From: Paracoccaceae bacterium
Lineage (GTDB): Bacteria > Pseudomonadota > Alphaproteobacteria > Rhodobacterales > Rhodobacteraceae
Length of the DNA: 64,000 bases
Direction of reading: 5' to 3'
Assembly: GCA_020832445.1 (NCBI GenBank)
Contig: JAFIEO010000047.1
Location: forward strand, 1 to 64,000
This document shows, piece after piece, positions 50,855-59,391 of this stretch. A program made the position numbers and the translations under genes. Under the pieces are notes generated by a model. It was not told the origin of the DNA, did no database searches, and saw only the letters and a list, made by a program, of their open reading frames with translations. The first letter of the stretch is position 1, and every line of letters starts with the position of its first letter.

Positions 50855-52327
50855 TCAGAACACCGGCGGGAACGGGCGGCCGCCACGGTCCAGCGTGATC
50901 CAGCGCGTTTCAGTGAATGTTTCCACCGACCAGCGCCCGCCATGCCGCCCCAGACCCGACGCCTTGGACCCGCCAAAGGGCACGTGCGGTTCATCATTCA
51001 CGGATGAGCAATTTACATGGCACATGCCGGTTTCCAGCCGCCGCGCAATGGACAAGGCGCGGGCTTCATCGCGGGTCATGACACCGGCGGACAGGCCGTA
51101 TTCGGTGTCATTATTGATGGCGATGGCTTCTTCATCGGTGCGAAACGGGATGACAGGCACAACCGGGCCGAAGGTTTCATCCTGATAGATCAGCATGTCA
51201 GGCGTTACGCCCGTCAGGATGGTGGGTTCGACAAAGCGGCCATTCACGCCGCCGCCCACAACAACCTGCGCGCCCTTGGCAATGGCATCTTCAAGCTGTT
51301 CCTTGACGCGGGCTACCTGCCGGTCATTGATCAACGGTCCGATGATGTTGGCCTTGTCGGCGGTATCGCCCACTTTCAGCTTGGCCGCGCGCGCTGCGAA
51401 TTTTTCCAGAAATTCGGCGAAAATGCTTTCATGCACCAGCACCTTTTCAACGCTCATGCAGATCTGGCCCTGATGCATGAAGCTGCCGAAATTGGCGGCC
51501 TGCGTGGCGCGTTCCATATCGGCATCTTCCAGCACGATCAGGCTGTCCTTGCCGCCCAGTTCCACGCAGCATTTTTTCAGATGCGCGCCGCATTTCGCGG
51601 CAATCGCGCGACCCACAGGTGTGGAGCCGGTGAAGGACACGCCCTTGACGCGCGGGTTCTCAATCATCTCGTCGCCCATTTCTGCGACTGTGTCGCGCGA
51701 ACAGGTGATGACATTGAACACGCCTGCGGGAATGCCGGCTTCTTCCAGCACTTCGGCAAAGAAGATACCGCCCAGATAAGGCGTATCTTCGGACGGTTTC
51801 AGGACAATCGTGTTGCCGGATGCAAGCGCGAAGGCAAAGCCGCGCGCGGTCAGAATGCCGGGGAAGTTCCACGGGCTGATTACGGAAATCACGCCCATTG
51901 GAAAACGCTGCGCGGTGGACAGTTTGCCATATTCGCTGGGCATAATTTCGCCCGATGCGGCATAAAGGATCGCGCCCGCCGAACGGAACACTTCGGGGAT
52001 GTAATGCGCTTCAAATGCGCCTTTGCCATACCAGCCGCCGCCTTCGGCCTGAATGGCGGCAATGAAATCAGGTGCGCGGCGTTCAAACACATCGGCAATG
52101 CGGTGCATCAGTTTGGCGCGTTCGGTGTATTTGGTCGCGGCCCAGTCGGGAAATGCCTGATGTGCGGCGTCAATCGCTGCACGCGCATCGGCGCGCGTGC
52201 CGTCGGGCGCTTCGGCCCAAAGGCTGCCGTCATTGGGGTTCAGGTCGGCAAAATTGCGCGCGGCCTTGACCCATTGGCCGCCAATATACATGCCGCGCAG
52301 GGTTTTGGGGTGTTTTGCATCCAGCAT
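50855..52327 (-). CDS. Aldehyde dehydrogenase, vanillin/benzaldehyde dehydrogenase-like
   Basis: This 490-residue ALDH has ISVISPWNFPGILTARGFAFAL and IVLKPSEDTPY for cofactor binding. GVSFTGSTPVGR, the catalytic Glu in CVELGGKDS and the catalytic Cys in MHQGQICMSVEKVLV follow. HVPFGGSKASGLGRHGG is near the C-terminus. The wording of these blocks, especially HQGQICMS and YGKLSTAQRFPMGVISVI, resembles aromatic-aldehyde dehydrogenases. It starts one base after the livF stop, so it is part of the transporter operon and probably acts on the imported compound or its product. Confidence 0.9.
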   Translation of the reverse strand: MLDAKHPKTLRGMYIGGQWVKAARNFADLNPNDGSLWAEAPDGTRADARAAIDAAHQAFPDWAATKYTERAKLMHRIADVFERRAPDFIAAIQAEGGGWYGKGAFEAHYIPEVFRSAGAILYAASGEIMPSEYGKLSTAQRFPMGVISVISPWNFPGILTARGFAFALASGNTIVLKPSEDTPYLGGIFFAEVLEEAGIPAGVFNVITCSRDTVAEMGDEMIENPRVKGVSFTGSTPVGRAIAAKCGAHLKKCCVELGGKDSLIVLEDADMERATQAANFGSFMHQGQICMSVEKVLVHESIFAEFLEKFAARAAKLKVGDTADKANIIGPLINDRQVARVKEQLEDAIAKGAQVVVGGGVNGRFVEPTILTGVTPDMLIYQDETFGPVVPVIPFRTDEEAIAINNDTEYGLSAGVMTRDEARALSIARRLETGMCHVNCSSVNDEPHVPFGGSKASGLGRHGGRWSVETFTETRWITLDRGGRPFPPVF

Positions 52328-52328
52328 T

Positions 52329-53549
52329 CTATCTCTCCGTGCGGTCGAATTGCGTTGATCCGGGGCGGCGGCGGTAGATTTCTACCTTGCCGCCCGACAG
52401 GGGGGCGGTTTGGTCCGGGGGTGCATCGCCCGTGCGCGGTTCTGCCGCGGTCGCGTGCGGTGCTATTGCCAGACGCGATGCAGGGCGCAGGGGCGGCAGG
52501 GACGCATTGGGGCTGGTGGTGGGGTTGCATGCCGCGCGGGCAGCATCCTCCATCTCGGCCAGTATTTTGCGCAAGGGGTCCGATGTGGCGGGTTTATCGG
52601 CCCTTTTTTGCGACGATGACGGCGCGGCCGGAATATGCGACGGGATCACGGATGCATTGCGCGGCGGGTGCGATTGTTGCGCGGCCCGCGACACCAGCGC
52701 GTTGATGTCCAGCCCCGACACTGCCGCGGCAGATTGCGTGCTTGTCGCTTTTTGCCGGACTTGCATCGCAGGCGGTGTCGCAGGCTGGGCAGGGGGCGCC
52801 GGTTTTATGGATTGCGCAGGTGCTGATTTCGCCGCCCCCGCACCCAGATAGGCGGCCTGAACCGCAGGGTCGTTGCGCAGCACATCGGCGCGTTCTTCAC
52901 GCAGGATTTCGCCGTTTTCCAGCAGGTAGCCCCGGTCCGCAATCCCAAGGCTAAGGCGCGCGTTCTGTTCTACCAGCAAAATGCCAAGCCCCGCTTCGCG
53001 CACGGCCTTCAGGTTCTGGAACAATTCCTTGGACAAAAGCGGCGACAACCCAAGCGAGGGTTCGTCCAGCATCAGGATTGTCGGGTTCGACATCATCGCG
53101 CGGCCAATAGCGACCATCTGCTGCTCGCCGCCCGACATGGTGCGCACGGTCTGGTTTGCGCGTTCGGCCAGTTTGGGGAACAGGTCGATCAGGCGGTCGT
53201 AATTGGCCTGCGCATCCTCGCGGGCGCGGTCGGGGTTGGCGCCCAGCATCAGGTTTTCGCGCACGCTCAGGTCACCAAACACGCCGCGCCCTTCGGGCAC
53301 CAGCGCCACGCCGCGTTCCACCACCTTATGCGGCGGCAGGCCCAGCAGGTTTTCGCCATTCATGGTCATGGCGCCCGTCACCTGACCTTCGCAAATGCCG
53401 GAAATTGATTTCAGCACCGTGGATTTGCCCGCACCATTCGCGCCCAGAATGACAACAATTTCGCCCGGTTTCGTGGTCAGGCTGACCCCGTCCAGCGCGC
53501 GGTGTTTGCCATAGCTGACACTTAGGCCATGCAGTTCAAGCATCTTCAT
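52329..53549 (-). CDS. livF: Branched-chain amino acid-type ABC ATPase LivF with a long C-terminal extension
   Basis: This protein has about 406 residues, against a family norm of about 235-240. The first 240 are a normal LivF: Walker A ILGANGAGKSTVLKS, signature RTMSGGEQQMVAIGRAM, Walker B ILMLDEPSLGLSPLL and H-loop LVEQNARLSLGIADRG. About 165 extra residues follow, rich in Ala, Pro, Ser and Gln (AAKSAPAQSIKPAPPAQPA) and predicted disordered. They contain a short helical patch (LRKILAEMEDAARAA) and end GGKVEIYRRRPGSTQF. The start at 53549 (or 53543) overlaps livG. The extension could dock another protein. Confidence 0.88.
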   Translation of the reverse strand: MKMLELHGLSVSYGKHRALDGVSLTTKPGEIVVILGANGAGKSTVLKSISGICEGQVTGAMTMNGENLLGLPPHKVVERGVALVPEGRGVFGDLSVRENLMLGANPDRAREDAQANYDRLIDLFPKLAERANQTVRTMSGGEQQMVAIGRAMMSNPTILMLDEPSLGLSPLLSKELFQNLKAVREAGLGILLVEQNARLSLGIADRGYLLENGEILREERADVLRNDPAVQAAYLGAGAAKSAPAQSIKPAPPAQPATPPAMQVRQKATSTQSAAAVSGLDINALVSRAAQQSHPPRNASVIPSHIPAAPSSSQKRADKPATSDPLRKILAEMEDAARAACNPTTSPNASLPPLRPASRLAIAPHATAAEPRTGDAPPDQTAPLSGGKVEIYRRRPGSTQFDRTER

Positions 53550-54270
53550 CAGCCCCCAGATATGCACGGATGACTTCGGCATCTGACAAGACATCGGCGG
53601 GTGTGCCTTCGGCAATCTTGGTGCCCGATGACATGACCACGCAGCGGTCGCACAGGCTGCGGATGGCATCCATCACATGTTCCACCAGTATAACCGTGCG
53701 CCCTTCTTCGCGCAGCGAGCGGATCAATTCGATCCCGGTTTGCAATTCCGTGGGGTTCAGTCCTGCCAGCCATTCGTCCAGCAACAACACTTCCGGTTCG
53801 CAGGCCAGCGCGCGCGCCAGTTCCACCCGTTTGGTGTTGATATAGGTCAGCGATGACACGGGCACGGTCATGACAGCACCAAGGCCCACGCGTTCCAGCA
53901 GCGATTCTGCATAGCGTTCTGCCTCGGCCTTCCAGCGGCGGCGGTGGCCGAAGGCGGCACCCGCCACAACATTTTCAATCACACTCAGTTCCGGCAGCAG
54001 CCGCACCAGTTGGAATGTACGCGCAACCCCCATCTGCGCGATGCGATGCGCGGGCTTGCCCGCCACATCCTGTCCGTTCAGCCGTATCATGCCCGCACTT
54101 GGCGGGAACGTTCCCGAGATCATGTTGATCATCGTGGATTTGCCGGACCCGTTGGGACCGATGATGCCCAGAACTTCATGCTCAGTGACATCGAAACTCA
54201 TGTCATTCACGGCAACCAGCCCGCCGAAGCGTTTGGTCACATTGCGCACTTCCAGAACAACGCGTGCCAT
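53536..54270 (-). CDS. livG: Branched-chain amino acid-type ABC ATPase LivG
   Basis: This is a 244-residue ATPase of the high-affinity branched-chain amino acid/amide/aromatic acid family. Walker A IIGPNGSGKSTMINMI, signature-region SSLTYINTKRVELARAL, Walker B LLLDEWLAGLNPTEL and the H-loop ILVEHVMDAI are visible. The signature LSYGxQ is changed to LTYINTKR, a noticeable departure, and Walker B has W after DE where P is usual (DEWLAGLNP). It starts immediately after livM and overlaps livF, forming one operon. Confidence 0.9.
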   Translation of the reverse strand: MARVVLEVRNVTKRFGGLVAVNDMSFDVTEHEVLGIIGPNGSGKSTMINMISGTFPPSAGMIRLNGQDVAGKPAHRIAQMGVARTFQLVRLLPELSVIENVVAGAAFGHRRRWKAEAERYAESLLERVGLGAVMTVPVSSLTYINTKRVELARALACEPEVLLLDEWLAGLNPTELQTGIELIRSLREEGRTVILVEHVMDAIRSLCDRCVVMSSGTKIAEGTPADVLSDAEVIRAYLGADEDA

Positions 54271-55197
54271 TCAGTGCCCCCCTTGCCCGAAACGGCGTTT
54301 CAACCGCGCCTGAAGCCCGACAACCCCGCCCGGCAACACATAAACGATCAGCAAAAATGCCAGACCCAGCAGCAAAAGCGTTTGGTTGGGGGCATGGCGC
54401 GAAATAAATTCCCACAGCAGTGTGAACGGGATGACCCCTGCAAGCGGACCCCACAAACGCCCCGTTCCGCCCAACAGTGCCATGATCACCACCTGAAAGG
54501 ACAGAAGCGGCGCGAATGCGGTTGACGGTTCAATATAGATGTAGCGCGGTGCCAGCATGGCCCCCACTGTGGCCGCCGCAGCCCCTGACACCATGAACAA
54601 AAGCACCTTGGCCAGTGCCGTGTTGATGCCCGAATGTTTGGCCACGGTTTCGTCATTGCCGATGATGCGCAGCGCAAACCCCAGCCGCGAGCGCCCGATC
54701 AGCCAGCCCACCAGAAACACCAGCGCCGCCATGCCCAGCAACTGCCAGTAGATGTGGCTTTCAGTGATGGAGGTCAGAACATACATGCCGCGCTGGCCTG
54801 TGCGGTTTTGCACCCATGTCACCAACTGGCGCACCAGTTCGGCAAGGCCCAGTGTGAAGATGACAAAATACACCCCTGACAGGCGCAGCGTGACCATGCC
54901 CACCAGCCCCGCCAGCCCCGCGCCCAGCACAGCCGCGATCAAAGGCAGCGACCAATACGGCATTGTCTGAAACCCGTAGCCGGTAACGAAGGTGCCAAGC
55001 CCGAAAAACGCCGCCGTCGCCAGAGAGATGTAATGCGTAGGCCCCGAAAACAACGCCCAGCTTGTGGCCAGCACCGTAAACATGGCCATGGTCGTGGCGA
55101 TCGACAGAATATAGCCGGTGTCATAAAATGGCAGCAATGCCACCACCCCGAAGGCCAGCGCGGACAGGATCAGGTTTCGGATATCGCGCGTGCTCAT
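54271..55197 (-). CDS. livM: Branched-chain amino acid-type ABC permease LivM
   Basis: This is a 308-residue inner-membrane permease with about eight to ten helices. Family blocks are GPTHYISLATAAFFGLGTFVT, GMVTLRLSGVYFVIFTLGLAEL and the C-terminal FQVVIMALLGGTGRLWGPLAGVI; then LGLAFLLIVYVLPGGVVGL. It overlaps livH by four bases and abuts livG, so it is translated in a coupled series. It forms the channel with LivH. Confidence 0.93.
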   Translation of the reverse strand: MSTRDIRNLILSALAFGVVALLPFYDTGYILSIATTMAMFTVLATSWALFSGPTHYISLATAAFFGLGTFVTGYGFQTMPYWSLPLIAAVLGAGLAGLVGMVTLRLSGVYFVIFTLGLAELVRQLVTWVQNRTGQRGMYVLTSITESHIYWQLLGMAALVFLVGWLIGRSRLGFALRIIGNDETVAKHSGINTALAKVLLFMVSGAAAATVGAMLAPRYIYIEPSTAFAPLLSFQVVIMALLGGTGRLWGPLAGVIPFTLLWEFISRHAPNQTLLLLGLAFLLIVYVLPGGVVGLQARLKRRFGQGGH

Positions 55198-56063
55198 GTT
55201 GGTTTCTTTCCGAACAGACCTTGGGGGCGGAACAGCAAGATGCCCAGAAACAGCACATAAGCCGCCGCCAGCGTCAGGCCGGGGTCGATGACCCGCGCCA
55301 CGAAGGTTTCCGCGATCCCCAGAATAAGTGCGGCCACGATTGTGCCGCGAATATCGCCCACGCCGCCCATGATGACGATGATCAGCGCCTTCATGGTGAA
55401 CAGCACCCCCACGGACGCATCCAGCGTGAAGAACATGGAAATAAGTGCCCCGCCCGTTGCGGTGACCGCCCCGCCCAGACCGAAAGCCAGCGCGGATACG
55501 GCTGTTACATCAATGCCAACCAGCCGCGCGGATTCGGGGCTGACGGCCACCGCGCGCATGCGCAGACCGGCGCGCGTATAGCTTAACCACAGCCACAGCC
55601 CCGCCGCGATAAGGGATGCAATGCTAAAGGCCACAACGCGGTTCTGCCCGTAGGATGACCCGAAAATATCGACACGCTGCGCAAGGTAGGAATAGTTGAA
55701 ATACCCGCCGCCGAACATCCAGCTCATGATGCCGACCAGCGCGAAGGACAGCCCGAACGTGGCCAGAATGCTGTCCACTTCCAGCGCGCCGCGTGATTTC
55801 GCACGTTTGACCAGCGGGCGCAGCATGATCCGGTAAATCAGCCAGTTCACCATAAACGCCAGGGGTGCCACCACAATAAGCGCGGCAATCGGACTGACCT
55901 GACCGGCGGTATAGACCCAGAACGCGGCAAACCCGCCGGCAACCAGCATTTCGCCATTGGCCAGGTTCATGATGCGGGCAACGCCATATTGCAGGTTCAG
56001 CCCCATCGCAATCAATGCGTAGGTTCCGCCCAGCAACAGGCCGGTTATCAGGATGAAAAACAT
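55194..56063 (-). CDS. livH: Branched-chain amino acid-type ABC permease LivH
   Basis: This is a 289-residue inner-membrane permease. It starts GLLLGGTYALIAMGLNLQYG and has IMNLANGEMLVAGGFAAFW, the family's N-terminal signature. The cytoplasmic loop TRAGLRMRAVAVSPESARLVGIDV and the late VLFTMKALIIVIMGGVGDIRGTI are also typical. It follows the binding-protein gene after 71 bases that include a strong hairpin. It probably carries amino acids, amides or aromatic acids, as related Liv systems do. Confidence 0.93.
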   Translation of the reverse strand: MFFILITGLLLGGTYALIAMGLNLQYGVARIMNLANGEMLVAGGFAAFWVYTAGQVSPIAALIVVAPLAFMVNWLIYRIMLRPLVKRAKSRGALEVDSILATFGLSFALVGIMSWMFGGGYFNYSYLAQRVDIFGSSYGQNRVVAFSIASLIAAGLWLWLSYTRAGLRMRAVAVSPESARLVGIDVTAVSALAFGLGGAVTATGGALISMFFTLDASVGVLFTMKALIIVIMGGVGDIRGTIVAALILGIAETFVARVIDPGLTLAAAYVLFLGILLFRPQGLFGKKPT

Positions 56064-56094
56064 TCTTGTTCCATTCGCGCCGTGGTCGATGCCA

Positions 56095-56126
56095 CTTGCG
56101 GCAGGGCGGTTTGACCCTGCCGCAAG
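56095..56126 (-). other. Intercistronic hairpin between livK-like and livH
   Basis: CTTGCGGCAGGG (56095-56106) and CCCTGCCGCAAG (56115-56126) form a perfect 12-base-pair stem with an 8-base loop. It begins nine bases after the binding-protein stop. No U-run follows, so it probably stabilises the upstream message and lowers permease levels. Confidence 0.75.
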
Positions 56127-56134
56127 CCTGTGTA

Positions 56135-57343
56135 TCAGTCCCAGCCGTCCTTCAGGACGACATCGGAAACACCATCACGCCCCCGTGCGGCAACGCCACG
56201 GAATACGCCGTCCTGCCACTGGCCAACGGTCCAGTAGCGTTCATTGTCGTTCATATCGTTGAACTGGACTGGCCCAAGCACGGTTTCATAGCTGTTGGAA
56301 CTGTCTTGCAGGTATTCCATGACCACAGCGCGATCCCTGGACCCGGTGGCTTCAATCGCCTGACCAAGAATTTCCAGCGTGGCATAGGTGGATGCAGACG
56401 CCCAGAAATCTGGCCCTTGGCCGCTAAGCTCTTCATGCGCGCTGGCAAATGCCTGAAATGCGGGGTCGTCGGGATTTACGCCGCCCATGCCCATCACGCC
56501 TTCGGCCTGTTGCCCGAAGCGCCCGTAATAAGACGGGAACGCAGTCGCCACAGCGGTAAAGAAGACTGATGGCGAAAAGTCCTGCACGATGGCCTGATCC
56601 GTCAGCGCAAATGTATCGCCCGGATAGGACCACGCGATAAAGGCATCAGGGTTCGCGGCCTTGGCCCCGTCGATGATGGGCGCGATGTCCTGTGTGCCCA
56701 GCGGATAAGATGTCTGGTAGACAATTTCGAACCCGTTTTCTTCCAGCACGGCGCGCGAAATGCCTGCCATCTCAATGCCGAAAGCATCGGCAACATTGAC
56801 CAATGCGACACGGTTGCCAATGTCACCGGATTCGCGCAGGTCTACCAGAACCTGTGCGGTATCTTCGGCCATGACACTGGTGCGGCCCAGCACAAAGAAC
56901 ATGCCCGGAAACTGCGCCGACAGTTCGGGTTGTTGGTTGGTGACGTTAGACCCCGTGATCTGCGGATAGCCAAGCTGGCTGAAGATGGGGGCGGCCGCAA
57001 GGTTCAGGCCGGTCGAATAGGGCGCAACCATAAAATCCACACGGTCTTGCGTGGCCATGCGCTGGGCTGCCTGAATGGCCTGCTGCGGGTTTGTCTGGTC
57101 GTCATACTCGATCAGTTCAATCAGCGCAGGCCCATCGGCAAGCTGCAACCCGCCTGCTGCGTTCGTCTGTTCCACCCAAAGCCGCACAGCGGGCCAATGC
57201 GTGACATCTGCGCCGCCTGCAAGCGGGCCGGTTTTGGGCGCTGCGGCCCCGAATTTAAGAACATCCTGGGCTGATGCGGCCCCAAGGCTTCCCATCATCA
57301 CCGCCAAAGCGGCAACAGTTGTCATCAGTGATCTGCGTTTCAT
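56135..57343 (-). CDS. Branched-chain amino acid-type ABC solute-binding protein (LivK-like)
   Basis: This is a 402-residue periplasmic binding protein, peripla_BP_6 type. A Sec signal peptide covers residues 1-25 (ending ASAQD). The fold blocks are KFGAAAPKTGPLAGGADVTHWP, GLQLADGPALIELIEYDDQTNPQQAIQAAQRM (seen as successive short motifs) and the C-terminal EYLQDSSNSYETVLGPVQF. It leads the operon livK-H-M-G-F-ALDH-SDR. A TGTATACA site stands 129 bases upstream of its start. The ligand is unknown; aromatic acids are plausible given the dehydrogenase behind it. Confidence 0.9.
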   Translation of the reverse strand: MKRRSLMTTVAALAVMMGSLGAASAQDVLKFGAAAPKTGPLAGGADVTHWPAVRLWVEQTNAAGGLQLADGPALIELIEYDDQTNPQQAIQAAQRMATQDRVDFMVAPYSTGLNLAAAPIFSQLGYPQITGSNVTNQQPELSAQFPGMFFVLGRTSVMAEDTAQVLVDLRESGDIGNRVALVNVADAFGIEMAGISRAVLEENGFEIVYQTSYPLGTQDIAPIIDGAKAANPDAFIAWSYPGDTFALTDQAIVQDFSPSVFFTAVATAFPSYYGRFGQQAEGVMGMGGVNPDDPAFQAFASAHEELSGQGPDFWASASTYATLEILGQAIEATGSRDRAVVMEYLQDSSNSYETVLGPVQFNDMNDNERYWTVGQWQDGVFRGVAARGRDGVSDVVLKDGWD

Positions 57344-57471
57344 GTTTTCTCCTCCCTAAAACACGGAAATTCAATCTTCACGTTGTCGCTGGCCTGTTTT
57401 CCCCTGCGCTGTAGCCCCCCTTTGGTCTGCACTGCGGGCCGGTAAGTTCTGAACCGCCTCAAGTTCAAATA

Positions 57472-57479
57472 TGTATACA
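57472..57479. promoter_or_regulatory. Candidate GntR/FCD operator before livK-like gene
   Basis: TGTATACA is identical to the core of the palindrome before the MetF-like gene (47691-47698). It lies in the AT-rich region between dctM and the livK-like gene. Confidence 0.4.
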
Positions 57480-57568
57480 AGATGCACTATTGGTCAGCGC
57501 AATCAAGCCCGAAACAAAAGAATATCAAAGCACAATGTACACAAATTTACCCCTTGTCTGTTGATGGG

Positions 57569-58879
57569 TCAGCCGCGACCCATCATCGTGTTCGGCAGAT
57601 ATAGCGCGATGTCCGGGAACAGGATCAACAAGAACACACAGACCGCCATTGCAATCCAGAACGGGATGATCCCGCGATAGATCTTGCCCAATGGCACATG
57701 CTGTGCAACGCCCTTGACGACAAACACATTCATCCCCACCGGCGGGCTGATCAGCCCCATTTCCACAACCACCACCATGATGATGCCGAACCAGATCGGG
57801 TCATAGCCCAGCGTTGTTATGATCGGCAGCACGATGGGCACGGTCAGCACCAGCATGGCAAACCCTTCCATGAACGTGCCCAGCACAATGTAGACGGCAA
57901 TGATGATCAGCAAGATTGCCAGCGCAGGCACCGCCAGTTCCCCGATGGATGTTGCAAGGTTCATCGGAATGCGGGTCAGCGCCAGAAAGGGTGCAAATAA
58001 ATGCGCGCCAATCAGGATGAAGAACACCATTGCCGTGGTGCGGATGGTGTCCAGCAACGCCGAAAAGAAACGCTTGATTGACAGGTTACCGGACCAAAGT
58101 GCGTGCAGGAACGTCAGAAATGCGCCGACAGATGCGGCCTCGGCCACCGTGAAGACGCCTGTATAAATGCCGCCGATCACGATTGTCACGATGAACAAAA
58201 GCGCGCCGGAATTCAGCAGCACCGAAAAGCGTTCGCGCATGGGCGTTCTGGGGCCTGTGGGGCCAGCGTCGGGGTTCAGGCGGGTCACGACAAATACTGT
58301 TGCAACGAACAGCAGTGTCAGCAACAGACCCGGCAGAAACCCTGCCAGAAACAGCCTGCCCACGGATTGTTCGGTCAGCAGGGCGTAAACGATCAGCACG
58401 GTCGATGGCGGGATCAGAATGCCCAATGTGCCACCTGCCGCGATGGAGCCTGTGGCAAGGCCCGCGTCATATTTGTAACGTTCCATTTCCGGCAGGGACA
58501 CTTTGCCCATTGTCGCCGCCGCCGCAATGGACGACCCCGACAGTGCGGCAAACCCCGCGCAGGACAGGATTGTGGCGGATGCCAGCCCGCCGCGCCTGTG
58601 CCCGACCCATGAATACGCGGTTTTGTATAACCCCGTGCCCATGCCCGACACTGTCGCAAATGCGCCCATCAGCACGAATAACGGCACCACACTAAGGCTG
58701 AACACCGCAGAATAGGAATAAGGAAACGCGCCAAGCACATTCATGGCCGCGGCAGGTGAATTCAGAACAGCAATGCCGCCCGCGCCCACAAGCATCATTG
58801 CAAGCCCGATGGGCATGCGCAGGGCAAGCAGCGCGAAAAGCGCGGCAAAGCCGATCAAACCGGCCATCAAGGGTGTCAT
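57569..58879 (-). CDS. dctM: TRAP transporter large permease DctM
   Basis: This is a 436-residue membrane protein with about 12 helices, forming the cation-coupled transport channel of a DctP-type TRAP system. It starts MTPLMAGLIGFAALFALLAL. Family motifs are LSGSSIAAAATMGKVSLPEM, AAGGTLGILIPPSTVLIVYA and the second half-site GLISPPVGMNVFVVKG. The length is normal. It overlaps dctQ by four bases (ATGA). It is the last gene of dctP-dctQ-dctM. Confidence 0.94.
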   Translation of the reverse strand: MTPLMAGLIGFAALFALLALRMPIGLAMMLVGAGGIAVLNSPAAAMNVLGAFPYSYSAVFSLSVVPLFVLMGAFATVSGMGTGLYKTAYSWVGHRRGGLASATILSCAGFAALSGSSIAAAATMGKVSLPEMERYKYDAGLATGSIAAGGTLGILIPPSTVLIVYALLTEQSVGRLFLAGFLPGLLLTLLFVATVFVVTRLNPDAGPTGPRTPMRERFSVLLNSGALLFIVTIVIGGIYTGVFTVAEAASVGAFLTFLHALWSGNLSIKRFFSALLDTIRTTAMVFFILIGAHLFAPFLALTRIPMNLATSIGELAVPALAILLIIIAVYIVLGTFMEGFAMLVLTVPIVLPIITTLGYDPIWFGIIMVVVVEMGLISPPVGMNVFVVKGVAQHVPLGKIYRGIIPFWIAMAVCVFLLILFPDIALYLPNTMMGRG

Positions 58880-59382
58880 TTGGTGTCCTGTCTGTCTTTT
58901 TCAGGTCCGGCCAGCGCTTTTGCCGCTTCCAGCAGCAGCACCATGGCGAACAGTCCGGCAGAAATTGCGACCGCGAACTGGAACGGGTGTTTGGGAATGC
59001 GCATCATATTTGTGATGTCGCCCCAGCGCAGGCTGCCCGCCGCATAAAGATAGGCCCGCCACGCAACGAACCCCAAAAGGGCGGCCCCCGTCAGATGCAC
59101 CAGCACTGTCAGCCAGCGCATTGACGGGTGGTCCAGCCAGCGCGCGAAAATATCGACCGAGACATGCCCGCGCACAATGGCCGTGTAGGGCAGGCCAAAG
59201 GCCACGATCAGCGACATGGCAAGTTCGGTCAGTTCATAGCCGCCCCGAAAGGGGCGACCAAAGAAGTAGCGCATGGTGATTTCATAAATCACCAGAAACA
59301 TAAGCCCGACCAGCACCAGACCGCCCGCATACGCGATAAGCCGCAATAGCCGTTCGAACCAGCGTTCGATCTGTGCCAGCAT
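58876..59382 (-). CDS. dctQ: TRAP transporter small permease DctQ
   Basis: This is a 168-residue protein with four predicted membrane helices, at about 15-35, 50-70, 90-110 and 130-150. The family block VIYEITMRYFFGRPFRGGYELTELAMSLIVAFGLPY is recognisable by YEITMRYFFGRP and ELTELAM. It supports DctM and docks the binding protein. It starts nine bases after dctP and overlaps dctM. Confidence 0.92.
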   Translation of the reverse strand: MLAQIERWFERLLRLIAYAGGLVLVGLMFLVIYEITMRYFFGRPFRGGYELTELAMSLIVAFGLPYTAIVRGHVSVDIFARWLDHPSMRWLTVLVHLTGAALLGFVAWRAYLYAAGSLRWGDITNMMRIPKHPFQFAVAISAGLFAMVLLLEAAKALAGPEKDRQDTK

Positions 59383-59391
59383 GACCCTGCC

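Noticed and set aside
51017-52705. 562-codon plus-strand frame
   Set aside because: It is fully antisense to an aldehyde dehydrogenase with intact catalytic residues, and is a long open frame produced by GC-rich codon bias.
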